A program made the translations under genes and the position numbers. The notes below the pieces were generated by a model. It had not been told where the DNA came from. It worked only from the letters and a program-made list of their open reading frames with translations, and did no database searches. From contig CAMLOU010000101.1 of NCBI GenBank assembly GCA_946481735.1, forward strand, positions 1-16,519: DNA of 16,519 nt, given 5' to 3'. How positions within the stretch are numbered: position 1 is the stretch's first letter; every line of letters begins with the position of its first letter. Source of the DNA: an uncultured Cellvibrio sp. (lineage in GTDB: Bacteria; Pseudomonadota; Gammaproteobacteria; Pseudomonadales; Cellvibrionaceae). Below are positions 7,635 to 14,245 of the stretch, piece after piece.

Positions 7635-7738
7635 TGCTGTAGACTGTTGTTGCCCAGCAGAGTGGAAGGCGTAGCGGTACACGTGATGCGGTAGCTGTAC
7701 AAGTAGAGGCGAATGATAAATTAACAGGAGATTGTAAG

Positions 7739-8860
7739 ATGAAAAATACATCGTTATTGCAATCGCTGAATCGAAGCCTGTTGTTGGCGGGTTGCGTCGG
7801 CGGATTGTTTCTCAGCTCCACCCAAACTGTAGTAGCACACGGCACCATGACGGCGCCGGCGAGCAGAATCTGGCGCTGCTATCAGGAGGGACCGCAAACG
7901 CCACAATCGGCTGGTTGCCAGGCAATTTCAGCCGCGGGCGGCGCCTCCAGTTTGTATGACTGGAACGGTATTCGCCAGGGTGACGCTAACGGCAATCACC
8001 AGGCAAAAGTCCCTAATGGCCAATTGTGTAGCGGTGGTGATCCCAACTATTTCAAAGGTCAGGATCTTGCGCGTAACGACTGGACTGCTACGAATATCTC
8101 GGCGGGCAGTTACACGTTTCGCTGGAATAATTCAGCCGCGCACAAAACGCTTTATTATCGTTATTACATTACCAACAACGGCTACAACCCCACCACGCCG
8201 TTACGCTGGAGTGACTTAAGCCTGATTTGTGAAACGCCACCGGAAGGTGCTTTAAATAATCCTGCACATACATGCAATATTCCCGCGCGCAGCGGTCGCC
8301 ATGTGATCTACGGTGTGTGGCAACGCTCCGACAGCCCTGAAGCGTTTTATGCCTGTTCTGACGTGGTATTCAGTGGCGGAAATAATTCCAGTGTCTCCAG
8401 CAACTCCAGCGTGTCTTCAAGCTCCAGCAGCACACCCACCAACATCTGTACTAACTTGCCGACCTGGAATGCCAGCAGCATTTATACCGGTGGCCAGCAA
8501 GTCAAGTTGAACAATATCCGTTATCAGGCGCAATGGTGGACGCAAGGCGATAACCCGTCGGCGGGCACGGGCTCCAACTATGTGTGGATTAATCAGGGCA
8601 GTTGCGGCGGCAGTGGTCCTTCTTCATCCAGCAGTTCATCTGTGGTGAATAGTTCATCCAGTTCTTCAACTGGCGGTGGCAATTGCACCTCGCCACAGTT
8701 TGTACAAGGCGCTACCTATGCAACGGGAGCGAAGGTACGCAATGCTGGCAGTGAATATCAATGTACGGTCGGTGGCTGGTGCACCATCGGTGGTCCGTAT
8801 GAGCCCGGTGTAGGCTGGGCATGGACAAATGCGTGGAGTTATCTGCGCAGTTGTAATTAA
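7739..8860 (+). CDS. chitin-active AA10 lytic polysaccharide monooxygenase with CBM5 and CBM73
   Basis: A 373-residue secreted copper enzyme that oxidatively cuts crystalline chitin and assists chitinases. ATG 7739 follows AGGAG by eight bases. The signal peptide ends at VVA33, making His34 the N-terminal residue (HGTMTAP); with His135 (SAAHKT) this forms the copper histidine brace. Phe203 (EAFYACSDV) is the expected axial aromatic residue. Order: AA10 domain 34-212; Ser-rich linker; CBM5-like module about 236-289 (RYQAQWWTQGDNP); second poly-Ser linker; CBM73 about 315-373 (YQCTVGGWC...GWAWTNAW). Length and architecture match my recollection of Cellvibrio japonicus CjLPMO10A (Cbp33A), a chitin-specific LPMO, so orthology is likely. 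Regulated perhaps through the upstream LacI-like sites. A strong hairpin follows the stop. Confidence 0.95.
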   Translation: MKNTSLLQSLNRSLLLAGCVGGLFLSSTQTVVAHGTMTAPASRIWRCYQEGPQTPQSAGCQAISAAGGASSLYDWNGIRQGDANGNHQAKVPNGQLCSGGDPNYFKGQDLARNDWTATNISAGSYTFRWNNSAAHKTLYYRYYITNNGYNPTTPLRWSDLSLICETPPEGALNNPAHTCNIPARSGRHVIYGVWQRSDSPEAFYACSDVVFSGGNNSSVSSNSSVSSSSSSTPTNICTNLPTWNASSIYTGGQQVKLNNIRYQAQWWTQGDNPSAGTGSNYVWINQGSCGGSGPSSSSSSSVVNSSSSSSTGGGNCTSPQFVQGATYATGAKVRNAGSEYQCTVGGWCTIGGPYEPGVGWAWTNAWSYLRSCN

Positions 8861-8877
8861 CCGGATAACACGTGAAA

Positions 8878-8908
8878 AACGAAAAGTCAGCCTGGCTGGC
8901 TTTTCGTT
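8878..8908. terminator. strong hairpin terminator after the LPMO gene
   Basis: AACGAAAAG (8878-8886) pairs with CTTTTCGTT (8900-8908). Inside, CAGC and GCTG continue the stem after a T-G wobble, around a 3-base loop. The A-rich left and T-rich right arms suit termination, possibly in both directions. It starts 17 bp after the LPMO stop. Confidence 0.7.
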
Positions 8909-8920
8909 GATAACGTTGTC
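8909..8920. promoter_or_regulatory. LacI-family-like operator upstream of the GH19 chitinase
   Basis: GATAACGTTGTC differs by one base from the palindrome found twice upstream of the LPMO. It abuts the LPMO terminator and lies about 260 bp upstream of the chitinase start. Recurrence of the motif in front of two chitin genes supports a shared repressor. Confidence 0.6.
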
Positions 8921-9178
8921 CTCCGGTTTAATGTCGTTGACGGTAAGGTTACTTGCCTGCTTGTTGTGTCTTGTGTGGTATTCGGTCAATTAGCAAGTCA
9001 CACCCTCGCGCAGCCATGTAGTACGTTTTAGTTGGGCTGTATTCCGCACGGAGCTTTCTGCACAGGATTGAAAAATAAATCGTATGGCTGTGACCATGAT
9101 GAATCGTGAGTTGTTTATGCGATTCACAGTTGATTCAACTTTTCTCCCGCGCAGACGGGAAACACGAAGGACTAAAAG

Positions 9179-10489
9179 ATGATGAATATAAAAAAAGCTC
9201 TAGGGTTATTGGCGACTATGCTATTTGCTGGTCACGTCTATGCGTATAACTGTTCCGGTGTGGCTCAGTATTCTGATGGTGCCAGTTACAGCAATGGCAG
9301 CATTGTGCAAAACCTCGGTGTGGCGTATCAATGTACCGTTGGTGGTTGGTGCAGTGTGGGCGGCCCTTACGCGCCGGGCGCCGGTTGGGCCTGGAATAAT
9401 GCCTGGTCCAGTCTCGGCGCCTGTGGCAGCACGGGTGGTCCGTCCAGCTCATCCAGCTCTTCTTCCGGCAACAACAATAATGGTGGCTCCTGCCCGAACT
9501 GGACGGCTGGCACTTACTACAATGTCGGTGTTGTGGTGCGCTACAACAACGCTTATTACCGTGCGAAGAATGCTAACCCGGGATACGATCCTGTCGTGAG
9601 CACCTGGTTCTGGGAGCCGGTTGCATCCTGTCCGGGCGGCAACAGTTCCAGTTCATCCAGCTCCAGCGGCAACAACGGCGGTTCTTGCCCGCAGTGGTCA
9701 GCCGGTACCAATTACTACGCCGGTAATGTGGTGGTCTTCAACGGTTCCTACTACATGGCCGAGCACGATAACCCCGGTTACGATCCCACTATCAGCACCT
9801 GGTTCTGGGAGCCGGTCGCCTCTTGTTCGGGCGGTAATAATTCCAGTTCCTCGTCATCCACGGGTGGCAGTGGTTTCGCAGCCATTGTGAGCGAAGCGCA
9901 ATTCAATCAAATGTTCCCGAATCGCAATTCGTTCTATACCTACAGTGGTCTGGTGGCGGCGGCTAATACCTTCCCGGCATTTGCCAACACGGGCGATATC
10001 CAGGTGAGAAAGCGTGAAGCCGCTGCAGCCCTGGCGAACTTCTCCCATGAAACCGGTGGTTTGGTTTACATCAACGAGATTGCCCAGGGTGAATACTGCT
10101 CTGGTGGCGCAACCCCCTGTGGTGTTTGTGCACCCGGCAAGCGCTACTATGGCCGTGGCCCAATCCAGTTGAGTTGGAACTATAACTATTGCACCGCTGG
10201 TCAAGCGTTGGGCCTGGATTTGTGGGCTAACCCTGATCAGGTATCACAAAACCCGACGACGGCCTGGCGCACGGCGCTGTGGTTCTGGATGACGCAAAGC
10301 GGTGCGGGTTACCGTCCGGCTCACTCATCCATCACCGGCGGTTACGGCTTCGGCGAAACCATTCGCACCATCAATGGTTCACTGGAATGTAATGGCGGTA
10401 ACCCGGGTCAAGTGCAAAGCCGGATCAACTCGTATCAAAGTTTCATCCAGATATTGGGCGGAACACCGGGTAATAACCTGGGTTGTTAA
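9179..10489 (+). CDS. secreted GH19 endochitinase with CBM73 and two CBM5 modules
   Basis: A 436-residue chitinase that hydrolyses chitin beta-1,4 bonds by the inverting GH19 mechanism. ATG 9179 has GAAGGA seven bases upstream; a second ATG follows at once. Order: signal peptide 1-22 (HVYA/YNC); CBM73 about 24-82; poly-Ser/Asn linker; CBM5-like module about 104-152; poly-Ser linker; a second, very similar CBM5-like module about 169-217; poly-Ser linker; GH19 domain about 232-436. Catalytic acid Glu291 (FSHETGG) and base Glu300 (YINEIAQG) are both present, as are YYGRGPIQLSWNYNY and the GFGETIRTING segment. Three binding modules suggest action on crystalline chitin beside the LPMO. The catalytic domain is the short bacterial type; some such enzymes are antifungal. 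Followed by a strong terminator. Confidence 0.95.
   Translation: MMNIKKALGLLATMLFAGHVYAYNCSGVAQYSDGASYSNGSIVQNLGVAYQCTVGGWCSVGGPYAPGAGWAWNNAWSSLGACGSTGGPSSSSSSSSGNNNNGGSCPNWTAGTYYNVGVVVRYNNAYYRAKNANPGYDPVVSTWFWEPVASCPGGNSSSSSSSSGNNGGSCPQWSAGTNYYAGNVVVFNGSYYMAEHDNPGYDPTISTWFWEPVASCSGGNNSSSSSSTGGSGFAAIVSEAQFNQMFPNRNSFYTYSGLVAAANTFPAFANTGDIQVRKREAAAALANFSHETGGLVYINEIAQGEYCSGGATPCGVCAPGKRYYGRGPIQLSWNYNYCTAGQALGLDLWANPDQVSQNPTTAWRTALWFWMTQSGAGYRPAHSSITGGYGFGETIRTINGSLECNGGNPGQVQSRINSYQSFIQILGGTPGNNLGC
9488..9829 (+). repeat. tandem duplicated CBM5-like modules inside the chitinase gene
   Basis: Two modules (9488-9634 and 9683-9829) share NPGYDP, STWFWEPVASC and flanking poly-Ser linkers. A stretch of 23 bases encoding the STWFWEPV part is identical at 9599-9621 and 9794-9816. 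This points to an internal tandem duplication. Confidence 0.8.
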
Positions 10490-10502
10490 TCGTTTGATAC
10501 CA

Positions 10503-10526
10503 CCGTCATTCGTGAGGATGGCGGTT
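10503..10526 (+). terminator. secondary hairpin after the chitinase stop
   Basis: ACCGTCAT and ATGGCGGT pair over 8 bp (one G-T wobble) around an 8-base loop. No T-run follows. It lies just before the main terminator and may only stabilise the mRNA 3' end. Confidence 0.4.
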
Positions 10527-10530
10527 CAAT

Positions 10531-10568
10531 AAAAAACGCCGCGAGAGTTTTTCTCGCGGCGTTTTTTT
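10531..10568. terminator. strong bidirectional rho-independent terminator
   Basis: CGCCGCGAGA (10537-10546) and TCTCGCGGCG (10552-10561) form a perfect 10-bp GC-rich stem with a GTTTT loop, flanked by AAAAAA on the left and seven Ts on the right. It ends the chitinase transcript on the plus strand and also serves the lytic transglycosylase gene arriving on the minus strand. Confidence 0.95.
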
Positions 10569-10607
10569 ATATCGGTTTAAATGTCTGAAGCCGGGAAACG
10601 AATATCG

Positions 10608-11831
10608 TTAGCGCTCAACACCCAACAAACCAAGAATACCGTTATCCACAAAACCATCGGCGATCATGCCTTGTTGATGCTGGAACTGACTGACGGCGCG
10701 GCGCGTGCCGGGGCCGAGGATGCCGTCGGGTGTGCCGGTATCGAAACCTTTTTTGTTGAGTTGTTCTTGCATGGCCATCACTTGTGCGCGATTTAACCGC
10801 GGTGCATCTTCCGGTGGCGGTTGCATCAATTTGCCAGTACCGGCGATGCGGTCCGCGAGATAACCCACCGCCAAGGCGTAATACTCTGAGCGGTTCCAGC
10901 GCATGATGACATGGAAATTATCGTAAACCAGAAAAGCCGGCCCGCGATGTCCCGCCGGTACCAACAGCGAGGCTTGCATATCCACCTTGGGCAACGCAGA
11001 ACCATTTGTCTGGCGGACGCCCAGCTTTTGCCATTCAGCCAGTGACTTGCGCTGATTGAGTCCAGCTTCGAGGTAAGGAAATTCGACGGGAAGTTTCACT
11101 TCCCGGCCCCAGCGATCCGCTTGCTGCCACCCGAGACTTTGTAAAAATTTGGCTGCCGAGGCCATGGCATCCGGTGTGCTGTTCCACAGGTCGCGCTTGT
11201 TATCGCCATCGTAATCAACTGCGTAACGTAAAAAGGCAGAGGGCATAAATTGGGTGTGGCCCATGGCACCGGCCCACGAGCCTTCCATTCTTTCCGGTGC
11301 TATTGCGCCTTCGTCCAGGATGCGCAAGGCGGCCATAAGTTCGCCGGCAAAATAATCGCTGCGGCGTTCGTCGCACGCAAGTGTGCTCAATGAATCCACC
11401 ACCGACATCTTGCCGAAGAAACTGCCGTAATTGGTTTCCAATCCCCAGAAGGCGACCAGGTAGTGTGCGGGCACACCATAGTCCCGCGTCACACGGGACA
11501 ACAAGGCGCGGTGCTTGGCCAATAACTCCCGGCCTTGGCTAACGCGCTGGTCGGTAACGCGACGATTCAGATAGTCCGCAAAGGTGGTGGTAAATTCCGG
11601 TTGCTGTCTGTCCAGCTCAATGACGCGCGTATTGAAGTTTGCCTTGAGTAAACCCTGCTTGATCGTGGCGTCTGAAATTCCTTCTGCTTTTGCGCGTTCA
11701 CCAAGGCGTGTTAAGCACTGGGCAAATGCTTCGGGGGACAGCGTGTTTTCTGCTGTGGTTGTTGGGGCTGCTGCCGCGTTATACATGTGGCTGAGCAACA
11801 AGAGGGAAATCAATTTTTTTGCCGTGGTCAT
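10608..11831 (-). CDS. MltB-type lytic murein transglycosylase with C-terminal peptidoglycan-binding domain
   Basis: A 407-residue periplasmic enzyme that cleaves the MurNAc-GlcNAc bond of peptidoglycan with formation of 1,6-anhydroMurNAc. The signal peptide covers about residues 1-22 (YNAAAA/P); no lipobox is seen, unlike E. coli MltB. The SLT_2/MltB domain spans about 30-325, with catalytic Glu132 in FWGLETNYG and the conserved segments GSWAGAMGHTQFMPS and YDGDNKRDLWNS. A PG_binding_1 domain covers about 345-405 (LNKKGFDTGTPDGILGPGTRRAV). ATG 11831 has GGGAG about four bases upstream. Transcribed alone, convergent with the chitinase and sharing its terminator. The subfamily with a C-terminal binding domain is common in Pseudomonas relatives (SltB-like names); I do not assign a symbol. 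Confidence 0.93.
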   Translation of the reverse strand: MTTAKKLISLLLLSHMYNAAAAPTTTAENTLSPEAFAQCLTRLGERAKAEGISDATIKQGLLKANFNTRVIELDRQQPEFTTTFADYLNRRVTDQRVSQGRELLAKHRALLSRVTRDYGVPAHYLVAFWGLETNYGSFFGKMSVVDSLSTLACDERRSDYFAGELMAALRILDEGAIAPERMEGSWAGAMGHTQFMPSAFLRYAVDYDGDNKRDLWNSTPDAMASAAKFLQSLGWQQADRWGREVKLPVEFPYLEAGLNQRKSLAEWQKLGVRQTNGSALPKVDMQASLLVPAGHRGPAFLVYDNFHVIMRWNRSEYYALAVGYLADRIAGTGKLMQPPPEDAPRLNRAQVMAMQEQLNKKGFDTGTPDGILGPGTRRAVSQFQHQQGMIADGFVDNGILGLLGVER

Positions 11832-11967
11832 AACACTCCCGTGAATGGCAGGATGAAAATCATAAAAAACTGCCGGGTATAGTGGCGTAGCGGTGGGTAT
11901 CCTGCAATAGCTTGGTTTGCCGTGCGCGACATTAGTTCAGTTTTAACACGCCTGAGAAAGTGGGGAA

Positions 11968-12528
11968 TCAAGCGTTGTGCGGATCATCCAGCAGCGCCTG
12001 GCGATATTTAAGGCGCCGATACTCGTAGGGTGAATTTATACGTTGGGCTGCACGCAATTGTTTATATTCCACCAGGCTTGCCAAGTGCCGGTTGGCGGCG
12101 GGCGAGGGAGATAGCAGCACGCGGGTTTCACAGTGGGGTTGCGGATAATGTTTTAAAAAATGCCGTTCAACAAAGCGGCTGGTGAAATAAATAATGCGGG
12201 GTTGCGCCGCCAGGCAGGTAGTTATACCGGTGTGGTTGACCTCAAGGATACGCAGATTAGCATCCGCACAATTATTGGCTTTTCGTTCAATGCAATACGC
12301 AATGTCGGTGAGCGCGATGCCGTGGTGTTCGCACAATATTTTTCTCTCGTTTAATGTCTGTGCCGGCATCTTAAACACATCGCTCAGTAACCGCCAGAAT
12401 TCATTGCGTCCGCTGCCGCTGTAAAACCATTCGCCGTAATCCCGACCATTAAAGCAGGGAAAACTGCCGACGATTAGGCGCTGCGTGAACAGCGGTAAAA
12501 AATACGGGAATGGGTGTTTTTCTATCAC
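11968..12528 (-). CDS. uracil-DNA-glycosylase superfamily protein
   Basis: A 186-residue soluble protein with the outline of the UDG superfamily (MUG/hypoxanthine-glycosylase-like branch). Motif I appears as LIVGSFP (18-24), followed by FYSGSGRNEFWRLL, resembling the YYAHPxNxFW pattern of this branch. Motif II appears as LLSPSPAANRH (138-148), resembling LPSTSPANA. Such enzymes remove damaged or deaminated bases from DNA. The loop after motif I (CFNGRDYGEW) differs from the usual PG-S form, so substrate range, or even activity, is uncertain. The start is a GTG at 12528 with a weak ribosome site. It follows the cvpA-like gene by 27 bp and is probably co-transcribed with it. Confidence 0.65.
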   Translation of the reverse strand: MIEKHPFPYFLPLFTQRLIVGSFPCFNGRDYGEWFYSGSGRNEFWRLLSDVFKMPAQTLNERKILCEHHGIALTDIAYCIERKANNCADANLRILEVNHTGITTCLAAQPRIIYFTSRFVERHFLKHYPQPHCETRVLLSPSPAANRHLASLVEYKQLRAAQRINSPYEYRRLKYRQALLDDPHNA

Positions 12529-12555
12529 AGGTTTACCCGATGGTTTAGCGGAACC

Positions 12556-13485
12556 TCACTCTTTGCCAGTAGACTCCTCAGTAAACAGGAGTTCCATCAG
12601 TTCCAGTAATTGTGGGTCGCGCAACAATGCCATGCGGTCATTGTTCTGGAGTTTGTGTTGCAGGGCTGGATCGTTCAGGATGGCTTGCACCCGTTCATCA
12701 TTTTTTTTGCGTTGCACTTTTTGCCAGACATTACTCATATGCATGGCCAGGACTTCATCAGCATTTTCGGTATGGACAATGTCGCTGTGTTGCAACAGCT
12801 GTTGCAGGTGTTCGTCCCGGGCGAGTTGTTGGAAGTCCGGGTTTTGCAAGAGTGCCGGGATGTTGCCCTGTTCAAGTTGTGATTGAAATTGCGGGTCTTG
12901 CAATAACTGTTTGAAGGCATCGTTGCTGAGCACCTGATTGAGGTGTTCGCCCATCTCCACCGGATCTTCCACAAAGGCAACGGCCAAAGGCTTTGCTTCC
13001 GGATAGGTGTGTTCCAGAATACTGGCGGTAGCGTGACTCATCAGGCCACGGGTTTTTTGCGCGAGGAGAGTATCATTATCAAATTTATCAGGGTGTTGTA
13101 GTTCCTGATAAATACTGATGCCGTACACCACCAGCAAACCCAGGATGCAGCCGACGCCGGTGCCCACCAGCATACCGCCCAGTCGCGACATGCCGGATAA
13201 ACCGGCAGTGGCAGAGATGGCGCGCTCCAGAAAGCTGAACACAATACCCACCACCAGGCTTGCGATAATGAAGGCGATTAATCCGGCGGAAAAATACAGG
13301 AGTAAGCCGTCGAGCCCGGTCATATCCTTGAGCAGTTTGGCCAGGGGTTTAAGGCCATAGATCGCCGCCGCGTAACCGGCAACCAAACTGAGAATTCCGC
13401 CCAGGGCGCCAAAGAAGCCTTTGCGTAAACCCTGGATAGCAAAAATAAGCACCACAACAATAAATACGCCCAGGCTCATTGTCAT
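12556..13485 (-). CDS. CvpA-family membrane protein with a repeat-bearing C-terminal domain
   Basis: An N-terminal CvpA domain (four membrane helices at about 4-20, 26-46, 63-85 and 103-124; motif GLRKGFFGALGGILSL) is followed by a cytosolic or periplasmic helical tail of about 180 residues. CvpA proteins are poorly understood; they matter for colicin V production and envelope stress or bile tolerance in some enterics. The tail repeats short DP-type motifs (LLQDPQFQSQL, LLQNPDFQQLA, ILNDPALQHKL, LLRDPQLLELM), recalling STI1/DP modules of co-chaperones. The start is uncertain: ATG 13485 has GGAG 11 bases upstream, while a TTG at 13491 has it five bases upstream. It differs from the purF-linked cvpA locus; here a UDG-like gene follows. 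Confidence 0.75.
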   Translation of the reverse strand: MTMSLGVFIVVVLIFAIQGLRKGFFGALGGILSLVAGYAAAIYGLKPLAKLLKDMTGLDGLLLYFSAGLIAFIIASLVVGIVFSFLERAISATAGLSGMSRLGGMLVGTGVGCILGLLVVYGISIYQELQHPDKFDNDTLLAQKTRGLMSHATASILEHTYPEAKPLAVAFVEDPVEMGEHLNQVLSNDAFKQLLQDPQFQSQLEQGNIPALLQNPDFQQLARDEHLQQLLQHSDIVHTENADEVLAMHMSNVWQKVQRKKNDERVQAILNDPALQHKLQNNDRMALLRDPQLLELMELLFTEESTGKE

Positions 13486-13525
13486 AGCCAAACAATCTCC
13501 GCTCAGTAGTTTTATTTAATATGGG

Positions 13526-13556
13526 TTCAGCTTTTCCGGGTTCGAGTATAGCTGAA
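13526..13556 (-). promoter_or_regulatory. candidate -10 and inverted repeat upstream of the cvpA-like gene
   Basis: On the minus strand, TATACT (13545-13550) is a good -10 match about 60 bp before the gene. TTCAGCT (13526-13532) and AGCTGAA (13550-13556) form a 7-bp inverted repeat bracketing it. No clear -35 is seen, so this is a tentative call. Confidence 0.3.
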
Positions 13557-13654
13557 TAACTGACAGGCAGGATTGTGTCGCGAAGGTAAAGTGAAAGGTG
13601 TGAAATGAATCAGATGGAAGATTAGACAAGAAATAAAATCTTTAGCAGATAAAC

Positions 13655-13679
13655 AAAAGGGACTCTGTGAGTCCCTTTT
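13655..13679. terminator. rho-independent terminator after the Gly/Thr-rich gene
   Basis: AAAAGGGACTC and GAGTCCCTTTT form a perfect 11-bp stem with a 3-base loop, about 10 bp past the minus-strand stop at 13689. On the minus strand the right arm ends in TTTT followed by GTTT. The A/T-flanked symmetrical form could work in both directions. Confidence 0.88.
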
Positions 13680-13688
13680 AAATCCGCT

Positions 13689-14027
13689 TTAGCGCGTTGT
13701 ACCTGTCCCGCGCTCAGTATCCGTGCCACGATCAGTATCCGCACCTGTGCCGCTGCCGGTACCTGAGCGTACTCCAGTACCGGAGCCTGTGTTACCTGTG
13801 CCGGACCCGGTTGTTCCACGATTTTCTGTTCCGGTGGTGCCGTCCCGATCGCGCCCGGTAGAAGTACCGTCGGTACGGTTTCCATGATCCATGGATGACT
13901 CGGAACTGGATGTGGAGTAAGTTCCAGTGCCGGTTTGATTGCTGGTATCGCGTGTACCCGTTTGTGCGGTAACCAAAGCGGATGATGTCAGTAAAACGCT
14001 TGCAAATATCAGGGGTAGCTTTTTCAT
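13689..14027 (-). CDS. small secreted Gly/Thr-rich low-complexity protein
   Basis: The start is the ATG at 14027, with AGGAG eight bases upstream and a clean signal peptide (MKKLPLIFASVLLTSSALVTA); a frame extension to 14090 lacks these. The predicted mature part of about 91 residues is almost wholly Thr, Gly, Ser, Asp and Arg, with repeated TGSGTG-type blocks in its second half, no Cys and hardly any hydrophobic residues. It should be disordered and exported to the periplasm or beyond. It has its own ribosome site and a strong terminator, so it is a real single-gene unit. I know no function for it. Confidence 0.75.
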   Translation of the reverse strand: MKKLPLIFASVLLTSSALVTAQTGTRDTSNQTGTGTYSTSSSESSMDHGNRTDGTSTGRDRDGTTGTENRGTTGSGTGNTGSGTGVRSGTGSGTGADTDRGTDTERGTGTTR

Positions 14028-14218
14028 CGTGTATCTCCTCAGGCAAAAAATAACAAACAATGTAATCAATATGGATATTGCATTGCTCATGCCAGAGTAC
14101 GAATGACACCTGATTGCAACAAAGTGTCTTCTAAAATAGAGTTTATGAAGTGTTAGATGTCTTATCTGACCTGCGACTGATAAAAAATTACATTTTATTG
14201 TAAATATTATAGGCGGAC

Positions 14219-14237
14219 GTAGCGCTCATAGCGTTAC
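14219..14237. terminator. weak hairpin downstream of the K+ channel gene
   Basis: GTAGCGC (14219-14225) and GCGTTAC (14231-14237) pair over 7 bp with one wobble and a 5-base loop, 9 bp beyond the minus-strand stop of the channel gene. The T-run (GCTTTTTG) lies on the plus-strand side, so the orientation is wrong for the channel gene unless it acts only as an mRNA-end stem. Confidence 0.3.
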
Positions 14238-14245
14238 GCTTTTTG

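Larger units (their letters stand above)
6879..7738. other. 860-bp non-coding region upstream of the LPMO gene
   Basis: No believable gene: several short ORFs exist on both strands but lack ribosome sites and any recognisable domain. The left half has ordinary base composition; the right part (about 7320-7600) is clearly AT-rich. Contents I can name are a nested inverted repeat (7069-7118), two copies of the palindrome GACAACGTTGTC (7307-7318 and 7608-7619), a candidate promoter over the second copy, and the LPMO ribosome site AGGAG (7726-7730). It may be an extended regulatory region, contain a small RNA, or include decayed coding sequence. Confidence 0.55.
8861..9178. other. intergenic region between the LPMO and chitinase genes
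   Basis: 318 bp with no gene. It contains the LPMO terminator (8878-8908), a LacI-like operator (8909-8920), an inverted repeat TGAATCG/CGATTCA (9100-9106 and 9120-9126) and the chitinase ribosome site GAAGGA (9166-9171). No clear sigma-70 promoter stands out, so the chitinase promoter is unassigned. Confidence 0.6.

Noticed and set aside
8666..8989. 107-codon minus-strand ORF over the LPMO 3' end and terminator
   Set aside because: Antisense to a strongly supported gene and runs through a terminator hairpin.
10581..10796. Plus-strand ORF just after the chitinase terminator
   Set aside because: Antisense to the peptidoglycan-binding domain of the lytic transglycosylase; no ribosome site.
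14028..14090. Upstream extension of the Gly/Thr-rich protein
   Set aside because: The ATG at 14027 has a good ribosome site and gives a proper signal peptide; the extension has neither.
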